In this document: positions 1 to 4,859 of the stretch, piece by piece
Layout of the letters: every line of letters starts with the position of its first letter
Position numbering within the stretch: position 1 is the first letter of the stretch
Source: an uncultured Clostridia bacterium
GTDB taxonomy: Bacteria; Bacillota; Clostridia; Oscillospirales; Ruminococcaceae
NCBI GenBank assembly: GCA_947632425.1
Contig: CANRPG010000109.1
Coordinates: 1 to 6,643, forward strand
Length of the DNA: 6,643 bases
Direction of reading: 5' to 3'
Notes under the pieces: generated by a model
The model's input: only the letters and a program-made list of their open reading frames with translations
What the model was told of the DNA's origin: nothing
The model's database searches: none
Position numbers and translations under genes: made by a program

Positions 1-1402
1 GGCTTTCGCCGTCTGTGCCGGGTCTGAAATCCTCAACAGGCGGAAGCTTCAGCGGCAGTTCTTCATAAGGCACTGCTACCATGCCGCACTTGGGACAATG
101 CACTATAGGTATAGGCTCGCCCCAGTATCTCTGGCGGTTGAAAGCCCAGTCTTTCATTTTATACTGAACGCCCTTTTCGCCGCAGCCTTTTTCTTCAAGC
201 ACGGTAAGTATCTTCTCTATTGCATCTTTCTTTTTGGTAATGCCGTTGAGCATTTCGGAGTTGACCATTTCGCCGTCGCCTGTATAGGCTTCTTTAGAAA
301 TATCGCCGCCCTTTATTACCTCGATTATATCAATGCCGAACTTCTTTGCAAAGTCGTAGTCACGGGTATCGTGCGCAGGAACAGCCATTATAGCGCCTGT
401 GCCGTAACCCATCATTACATAGTCGGAGATATAGACGGGTATCTCTTTGCCGTTTATCGGGTTTATGGCGGTAAGACCCTCTATCTTCACGCCTGTTTTG
501 TCTTTCACAAGCTGCGTTCTTTCAAACTCGCTTTTCTTGGCGCACTGTTCTCTGTAGTCAAGAAGTGCATCCATATTGTCTATCATGTCTTTATACTTAT
601 CTATGATAGGGTGCTCGGGCGCTATTACCATAAACGTTACGCCGTAGAGGGTATCGGGGCGCGTGGTATATATACGCAGCATTTCGTCGCACTGCTTTAT
701 CTTGAAGTTTACAAATGCGCCTGTGCTCTTGCCTATCCAGTTTTCCTGCTGGAGCCTGATATTCGGCAGATAATTTACCTCGTTAAGACCCTGCAACAGC
801 TTGTCGGCATACTCGGTTATGCGCAGATACCACACTTCTTTTGTTTTCTGTACTATATCGGTATGGCATATATCGCACTTGCCGCCCTGTGAATCCTCGT
901 TGGAAAGCACTACCTTACAGCTGGGGCAGTAGTTTACAAGCGTTTTATCTCTGAACACCAGACCATGCTCGAACATCTTGAGGAATATCCACTGAGTCCA
1001 CTTATAATAGCCCTCGTCGGTAGTGTCTACAACTCTTGACCAGTCAAACGAAAAGCCTACTTTTTTCAGCTGATTTGTAAACTTTTCGATATTTGTATCG
1101 GTAACTTTTCTGGGGTGAACGCCCGTTTTTATAGCGGTATTCTCGGTAGGCAGACCGTATGCATCGAAGCCTATCGGGAAAAGAACGTTGTACCCTTCCA
1201 TTCTTCTTTTGCGGCAGACAACTTCAAGACCCGAATACGCCTTGATGTGACCTACGTGCATACCTGCTCCAGACGGATACGGAAACTCAACAAGCCCGTA
1301 AAACTTAGGCTTTGAGGTATCTTCCGAAGCCTTGAAGCAGTCGTTTTCCTCCCATATTTTCTGCCATTTGCTCTCCACTTTTGCGTGATCGTATTTTTCC
1401 AT
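1..1402 (-). CDS. leuS: Leucyl-tRNA synthetase, N-terminal part (runs off left edge)
   Basis: Class I aminoacyl-tRNA synthetase that charges tRNA-Leu with leucine in the cytoplasm. I translated it from the ATG at 1402; 467 codons are visible and the stop lies outside the window. Bacterial LeuRS is usually about 800-870 residues, so roughly the first 55-60% is here. The class I HIGH motif is H49-V-G-H52, after FPYPSG. A zinc-knuckle insert has cysteines 159, 162, 176 and 179. The CP1 editing domain shows TTRPDT (246-251) and GTGAIMAVPAHDTRD, ending near residue 348; D345 falls where the editing aspartate of the family sits. A further CPKC (436-439) lies just before the window edge. The KMSKS loop and anticodon-binding domain are not visible. 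The start is supported by AAAAGGAC (1411-1418) at good spacing. It lies 30 nt after rsfS, with no terminator or T-box between them. The identification is secure. Confidence 0.96.
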   Translation of the reverse strand, partial: MEKYDHAKVESKWQKIWEENDCFKASEDTSKPKFYGLVEFPYPSGAGMHVGHIKAYSGLEVVCRKRRMEGYNVLFPIGFDAYGLPTENTAIKTGVHPRKVTDTNIEKFTNQLKKVGFSFDWSRVVDTTDEGYYKWTQWIFLKMFEHGLVFRDKTLVNYCPSCKVVLSNEDSQGGKCDICHTDIVQKTKEVWYLRITEYADKLLQGLNEVNYLPNIRLQQENWIGKSTGAFVNFKIKQCDEMLRIYTTRPDTLYGVTFMVIAPEHPIIDKYKDMIDNMDALLDYREQCAKKSEFERTQLVKDKTGVKIEGLTAINPINGKEIPVYISDYVMMGYGTGAIMAVPAHDTRDYDFAKKFGIDIIEVIKGGDISKEAYTGDGEMVNSEMLNGITKKKDAIEKILTVLEEKGCGEKGVQYKMKDWAFNRQRYWGEPIPIVHCPKCGMVAVPYEELPLKLPPVEDFRPGTDGES

Positions 1403-1410
1403 ATATATCA

Positions 1411-1418
1411 GTCCTTTT
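1411..1418 (-). promoter_or_regulatory. Ribosome-binding site of leuS in the rsfS-leuS gap
   Basis: The minus strand reads AAAAGGAC, with its AGGA core 9 nt before the leuS ATG at 1402. It occupies part of the 30-nt rsfS-leuS gap (1403-1432), the largest intergenic space in the window. The rest of the gap is AT-rich. I see no hairpin with a T-run and no well-spaced -35/-10 pair in it. Confidence 0.7.
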
Positions 1419-1432
1419 ACATAAAATTGCTG

Positions 1433-1801
1433 TCAGTCTTTTTTGAGCAGGTGAGATATGTCTATCTGCTCGCCGTCGCTCCACAGTCTTTCAAGATTAT
1501 AAAACTGCCTTGTTTCTTTATAAAAAACGTGCACCACAACGCTGCCGTAATCGAGCACTATCCAGTTTGCGCTCTGATAGCCCTCTATACGCAGCGGCAT
1601 AAGACCGCTCTCTTTCAGCTTATACTCAACTTCGTCCGCAAGAGCCTTAGTCTGCGTGGTAGAAGTGCCGTTTGCTATAACAAAATAATCGGCTATAACG
1701 GTAAGGTCGCGAATGCCTATTACCTTTATATCCTCAGCCCTTTTTGAATCAAGAGCCTTTACCGAAATTTCGACCATCTGCTGTGATGTAAGTTCTGCCA
1801 T
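1433..1801 (-). CDS. rsfS: Ribosomal silencing factor RsfS
   Basis: RsfS (YbeB/Iojap family, YqeL in Bacillus) binds ribosomal protein uL14 on the 50S subunit and blocks joining to 30S, silencing translation in poor conditions. With the ATG at 1801 it has 122 residues, normal for the family. Visible family signatures are KRAEDI (20-25), the ADYFVIANG core (38-45), WIVLDYGSVVVHVF (80-93), and FYNLERLW (100-107) near the C-terminus. The frame extends three codons to a GTG at 1810 that overlaps the yqeK TGA. I prefer the ATG because the extra MIY residues match nothing in the family, and a weak purine-rich GCGAG lies upstream at suitable spacing. The gene abuts yqeK, so translational coupling is likely. 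It ends with TGA, 30 nt before leuS. The family assignment is secure; the exact start is moderately sure. Confidence 0.94.
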   Translation of the reverse strand: MAELTSQQMVEISVKALDSKRAEDIKVIGIRDLTVIADYFVIANGTSTTQTKALADEVEYKLKESGLMPLRIEGYQSANWIVLDYGSVVVHVFYKETRQFYNLERLWSDGEQIDISHLLKKD

Positions 1802-1806
1802 ATATA

Positions 1807-2412
1807 TCACTCGCTTTCTTTCTTCTTTTTACTGCTTTTCATTTTGCCTACAAATTCGTTATATGCGCCCCACGTTGACTTTGTTATATAGCTGCCCTTT
1901 TTAACGTCGTCGCTTATGGCATAGCTCAAAGCCTCAAACATTGCTTCTTCAAGGCTGTCGTATGCCACTTTGCGCATTTTCTTTACGTCCTTGTAATCCC
2001 TGTCGGCAGAGATAAGGTCTGCAAGGTATATCACCTGCGCGAGGGGCGGCAAATTCGGCGCTGCGGTGGTGTGGTACCTGATAGCCTGCAACACGCCGGT
2101 ATCTTGAATACCAAGCTGCGTTTTTACCGTGACCGCACCTGCAATTGCGTGCAGCAGCGGCGGAGTTTCAAGCTCCTCTTTTTCAACATCAAGGTCGCAC
2201 TGCTGCGCAAGCTCTCTTTGCTCGTCAATATCCAGTTCTTTAGCGCAGTCGTGCAGATAGCCTGCCACGAATGCTCTGTCATCGTCAACGCCGTATCTGC
2301 GTGCAAGCTTTATCGCCTCATACGCGACATTGACGGAATGTATATATCTTTTCTTGCTCATGCGCGGCTTCAAAAATGCGCTGAGCTGTTTTATCTGTCG
2401 CTCGGATAACAA
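1807..2412 (-). CDS. yqeK: HD-domain hydrolase, YqeK family (probable Ap4A hydrolase)
   Basis: Member of the YqeK HD superfamily. Characterised Gram-positive members are iron-dependent symmetrical Ap4A hydrolases, splitting diadenosine tetraphosphate into two ADP; activity here is inferred from family. At 201 residues it has the usual length. Probable metal and active-site residues are H25 (RYIHS), H54-D55 in LHDCAKE with K58, H88 (LLHA), H114 (IRYHT) and D132 (YLADLI). The C-terminal tail is strongly basic (SSKKKKE). The start is a TTG at 2412, behind GGGTGAT (2416-2422). No ATG occurs before this point in the frame, and starting later would begin to cut into the N-terminal helix. It sits 9 nt after nadD, and its TGA lies against the rsfS start. 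The order nadD-yqeK-rsfS is the classic Firmicutes arrangement and strengthens the call. Confidence 0.93.
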   Translation of the reverse strand: MLSERQIKQLSAFLKPRMSKKRYIHSVNVAYEAIKLARRYGVDDDRAFVAGYLHDCAKELDIDEQRELAQQCDLDVEKEELETPPLLHAIAGAVTVKTQLGIQDTGVLQAIRYHTTAAPNLPPLAQVIYLADLISADRDYKDVKKMRKVAYDSLEEAMFEALSYAISDDVKKGSYITKSTWGAYNEFVGKMKSSKKKKESE

Positions 2413-2415
2413 ATT

Positions 2416-2422
2416 ATCACCC
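2416..2422 (-). promoter_or_regulatory. Ribosome-binding site for the TTG start of yqeK
   Basis: The minus strand reads GGGTGAT, of which GGTGAT pairs with the 3' end of 16S rRNA. The TTG at 2412 is at the spacing expected when the match is aligned to the full AGGAGGTGATC. Its first G is the last base of the nadD TAG stop, so nadD termination and yqeK initiation occur on the same few bases. This supports TTG as the genuine start. Confidence 0.75.
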
Positions 2423-3027
2423 TACTTATATAGCTTATGTTCATAAATGTATTGTACTATTTTTTTCGGAAAATAGCAAGAGGTATCACGCATTTTTTTA
2501 ATGCTATCGCGTATCTCTGTCGAAGACACCTCGCACGGCAGCGCATCTGTGACCACTATCTCGCCGCCGCATTTATCTGTAAGATATTTTGCAAAGGTGC
2601 GAAGTTTCTGCGTTGTATCGTCATTTTTGCGAGATACGCACACAAGGGAAGCTAAACTTAATATCTCATCATATCTGTACCATTTATCAAAGTACAAAAG
2701 CATATCGCTGCCGATGACCAGCCACAGCTTGTCCTTGGGGTAAAGCTCTTTGAAATGCCGCACGGTATACACCGAATAGCTTTTGCCGCTTTGGTTCATT
2801 TCCCAGTCAGAAACTGTGGCGCAAGGCATATCTTCAAAGGCTATTTTGCACATTTCAAAGCGATCTGCATCGCTGACCATGCCGCTTGCCTGCTTATGGG
2901 GCGGCAACCTGTCGGGCATAACGATAAGCTTATCGAGCTTTACCGCTTCAACAGCCGTTTTTGCAAGGTATATATGCCCGTTATGCACGGGGTCGAACGT
3001 ACCGCCGAAAATACCGATATTCATCAT
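2422..3027 (-). CDS. nadD: Nicotinate-nucleotide adenylyltransferase NadD
   Basis: Transfers AMP from ATP to nicotinate mononucleotide, giving deamido-NAD, an essential cytoplasmic step of NAD synthesis. At 201 residues it is a typical bacterial NadD. Diagnostic motifs are GGTFDPVHNGH (8-18) with the nucleotidyltransferase HxGH at H15-N-G-H18, PPHK (42-45), the GSDM loop (107-110) and the C-terminal SSTEIR (168-173) that contacts the ATP phosphates. The first two codons are both ATG (3027 and 3024), and the first overlaps the yhbY TGA as ATGATG. Either start is possible and they differ by one residue. No strong Shine-Dalgarno is visible ahead of it, so initiation probably depends on ribosomes finishing yhbY. 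Its stop is a TAG that runs directly into the yqeK ribosome-binding site. Confidence 0.97.
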   Translation of the reverse strand: MMNIGIFGGTFDPVHNGHIYLAKTAVEAVKLDKLIVMPDRLPPHKQASGMVSDADRFEMCKIAFEDMPCATVSDWEMNQSGKSYSVYTVRHFKELYPKDKLWLVIGSDMLLYFDKWYRYDEILSLASLVCVSRKNDDTTQKLRTFAKYLTDKCGGEIVVTDALPCEVSSTEIRDSIKKMRDTSCYFPKKIVQYIYEHKLYK

Positions 3028-3335
3028 TGTTTCTTAGCTTTCTTGGGAAGCTCTATAACAGGCTTCTGCGCGTTTCTTTTAAACAGCACCGCCTTTGAGC
3101 CTATCACCTGAACCACATCTGCGTTTATTGCGCCTGCTATCTCAGCGGCTGCCTCGTTCGCACTGTACAAAGAATTGCCCAGCACCGCTATTTTTACTAT
3201 CTCATGCGCTTTTAAGTAGTCGTCTATCGCTTTTATCTGCGTTTCGCTCACGCCGCCTTTGCCCACCTGAAAAACAGGCTCCAGCTTTTGCGCTATGCTT
3301 TTTAGATACGCTCTTTGCTTAGTTGTAAATTCCAT
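3024..3335 (-). CDS. yhbY: YhbY-family CRM-domain RNA-binding protein
   Basis: Small CRM-domain protein (YhbY in E. coli, YqeI in Bacillus) that associates with pre-50S ribosomal particles and is thought to assist large-subunit assembly. At 103 residues the whole protein is a single CRM domain with a short basic tail (PKKAKKQ). The family-defining loop VGKGG is at residues 24-28, preceded by the typical N-terminal TTKQRAYLKSIAQKLEPVFQ helix and strand. VKIAVLGN and QVIGSKAVLFKR in the second half match the conserved strands. The ATG at 3335 overlaps the rdgB TAA (TAATG), with GAGG at 3343-3346 spaced 7 nt upstream. The gene shares a 4-nt overlap with nadD downstream, the usual Firmicutes neighbour. 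The call is firm; the precise molecular role is known only at family level. Confidence 0.95.
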   Translation of the reverse strand: MEFTTKQRAYLKSIAQKLEPVFQVGKGGVSETQIKAIDDYLKAHEIVKIAVLGNSLYSANEAAAEIAGAINADVVQVIGSKAVLFKRNAQKPVIELPKKAKKQ

Positions 3336-3925
3336 TATTTTTCCTCGTTTTCTTTCTTTATGGCGGCTATCAGCTTTTCAAGAGCTCTGCCCCTGTGGCT
3401 TACCGCATTTTTGAACTGCTGCGTATGCTGCGCAAAGCTTTTTCCATCATACATAAATATCGGGTCGTAGCCAAAGCCGTTATCGCCCTGCGGTGCATAG
3501 CCTATACTTCCCTCGCACTCGCCGCGCACGGATACTTCTCTGCCGTCTTCAAAAATAAAATGTATGACAGCCACGAACCTTGCTGTGCGCTCGTTTTCGG
3601 GAACATCTTTCATTTTTTCAAGCACCAAAGCATTGCGCCCCCCGCTGTCGGGCACTCCGCCGTACCTTGCCGAATACACGCCGGGCTCGCCGCCGAGGGC
3701 ATCTATAACAAGTCCGCTGTCATCTGCCAGAACGTTGCAATGCGCCGCCTCAAACAGCGCTCTTGCTTTTATAGCCGCGTTTTCTTCAAAGGTACTGCCC
3801 GTTTCCTCGGCATCTAAAGTTATACCAGCCTCGCTTTGCGACATTACCTCATACCCCAGCGGAGAGAGAATTTGTTTATACTCGGCTATCTTGCCCTTAT
3901 TGTTGCTTGCTATGACAAGTTTCAT
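3335..3925 (-). CDS. rdgB: XTP/dITP diphosphatase (RdgB/HAM1 family)
   Basis: House-cleaning pyrophosphatase that hydrolyses XTP, ITP and dITP to the monophosphates, keeping deaminated purines out of DNA and RNA. Its 196 residues match the family. Conserved blocks in order are SNNKGKIAEY (7-16), TGSTFEENAAIKA (42-54), LADDSGL (66-72) with catalytic D68-D69, GVYSARYGG (82-90), GYDPIF (152-157) and SHRGRAL (176-182). The lysine of the usual EEKN motif is present as K172, but its flanks differ from consensus (QQFKN, and FAQ where FAE is common). The ATG at 3925 follows GAGGGG (3931-3936) by 5 nt; this ribosome-binding site overlaps the ftsY stop. The gene sits between the smc-ftsY pair and the yhbY-nadD cluster and overlaps yhbY by one base. 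The identification is secure. Confidence 0.96.
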   Translation of the reverse strand: MKLVIASNNKGKIAEYKQILSPLGYEVMSQSEAGITLDAEETGSTFEENAAIKARALFEAAHCNVLADDSGLVIDALGGEPGVYSARYGGVPDSGGRNALVLEKMKDVPENERTARFVAVIHFIFEDGREVSVRGECEGSIGYAPQGDNGFGYDPIFMYDGKSFAQHTQQFKNAVSHRGRALEKLIAAIKKENEEK

Positions 3926-3930
3926 AACTA

Positions 3931-3936
3931 CCCCTC
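3931..3936 (-). promoter_or_regulatory. Ribosome-binding site of rdgB overlapping the ftsY stop
   Basis: The minus strand reads GAGGGG, 5 nt before the rdgB ATG at 3925. Its GA is shared with the ftsY TGA (3935-3937). A ribosome terminating on ftsY would cover this site, so ftsY and rdgB translation are probably coupled. Confidence 0.7.
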
Positions 3937-4840
3937 AATCAAACAGAGCCTCTACAAAATCGTGCGTATCAAAGGCTTGAATATCCTCTATCTTCTCGCC
4001 GACGGTGACAAGCTTTACCGGCACTTTGAGCTCATCGGTTATCGAGATAATTATGCCGCCTTTTGCGGTGCCGTCAAGCTTTGTTAAGATTATGCCAGTG
4101 ATGTCGGCTGCCTCGTTGAACTGCCGCGCCTGATTAACAGCATTCTGACCCGTGTTTGCATCGAGAGCCAGCAGCACTTCAAGAGAGCAGTCCTCAGCCT
4201 GCTTATGCACAATGCGAGATATTTTTTTAAGCTCGTCCATAAGATTTTTCTTGTTGTGCAGTCTGCCTGCGGTATCGCATATAACAACATCTGCTTTTCT
4301 TGCCTTTGCTGCTGTAAGGGCATCGAAAACCACTGCGGCAGGGTCGCCGCCCTCGTTGTGCTTTATTATGTCAACGCCTGCACGCTGTGTCCACACCTCA
4401 AGCTGGTCAATTGCCGCCGCTCTGAAAGTATCAGCCGCCGCGACTATTACCTTTTTGCCCTCGTTTTTCAGCTGATATGCCAGCTTGCCTATAGCGGTGG
4501 TCTTGCCCACGCCGTTCACGCCTATGACAAGTATCACAGAAGGCACGGTATCCATAACCAGCGGCTGCGGCTCGCCGAGAAGCTCCTCGATTATCTCTTT
4601 GAGCATATCCATTATCTTCTCAGGCTCTTTAACGCCGTTTTCTTTGACCCTCTGCCTTAGCATATCGCATATCTTCACGGAAGTTTCAGCGCCTATATCG
4701 CACATGATAAGCGTTTCTTCAAGCTCTTCAAACAGATCTTCGTCTATTTTTGTAAACTTGTTGAGCAGCCTTGCTATGCCGCCTATCAGCGAATTTTTTG
4801 TTTTTGAAAGACCGTTTCTCAGTTTTTCAAACAATCCCAC
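3935..4840 (-). CDS. ftsY: Signal recognition particle receptor FtsY
   Basis: SRP receptor GTPase: it docks the Ffh-SRP-ribosome complex at the inner membrane and delivers nascent membrane proteins to the translocon. From the GTG at 4840 it has 301 residues: a short amphipathic N-terminus (GLFEKLRNGLSKTKNSLI), then the helical N domain (about 30-95) and the GTPase G domain. GTPase motifs are GVNGVGKTT (107-115), DTFRAAAIDQL (137-147), DTAGR (189-193), TKLDG (253-257) and the closing VGEKIEDIQAFD. The long acidic A domain of E. coli FtsY is absent, as usual in Gram-positives. The frame continues to a GTG at 4849, but that codon is inside the Shine-Dalgarno sequence, so I take 4840. It lies directly after smc, a standard Firmicutes pairing, and its stop is embedded in the rdgB ribosome-binding site. 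Confidence 0.96.
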   Translation of the reverse strand: MGLFEKLRNGLSKTKNSLIGGIARLLNKFTKIDEDLFEELEETLIMCDIGAETSVKICDMLRQRVKENGVKEPEKIMDMLKEIIEELLGEPQPLVMDTVPSVILVIGVNGVGKTTAIGKLAYQLKNEGKKVIVAAADTFRAAAIDQLEVWTQRAGVDIIKHNEGGDPAAVVFDALTAAKARKADVVICDTAGRLHNKKNLMDELKKISRIVHKQAEDCSLEVLLALDANTGQNAVNQARQFNEAADITGIILTKLDGTAKGGIIISITDELKVPVKLVTVGEKIEDIQAFDTHDFVEALFD

Positions 4841-4843
4841 TTT

Positions 4844-4853
4844 GATCACCTCT
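4844..4853 (-). promoter_or_regulatory. Near-perfect Shine-Dalgarno of ftsY, decides the start codon
   Basis: The minus strand reads AGAGGTGATC, matching the 16S anti-Shine-Dalgarno complement (AGGAGGTGATC) almost completely. The GTG at 4840 follows after AAA, which puts the GAGG core 8 nt from the start. The longest-frame GTG (4849) is part of this site (GAG-GTG-ATC), so it can hardly serve as the initiation codon. The site lies in the 19-nt gap after the smc stop. Confidence 0.85.
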
Positions 4854-4859
4854 TAAATA

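Noticed and set aside
98..892. 264-codon open frame on the plus strand
   Set aside because: It is antisense to the strongly conserved LeuRS core. The translation is a hydrophobic, tyrosine- and histidine-rich string with no family resemblance, as expected from a codon-bias shadow.
1403..1440. Possible promoter for leuS (CTGACA and TATATA-like elements)
   Set aside because: The CTGACA at 1431-1436 and the TATATA near the start are about 23 nt apart, and the TATATA would be at the start codon itself. No proper -35/-10 spacing is available.
1807..1810. GTG at 1810 as the rsfS start, overlapping the yqeK TGA
   Set aside because: It is possible as a coupled start. The ATG three codons later gives the family-like N-terminus and shares its initiation context with leuS, so I used the ATG and treat the GTG as an alternative.
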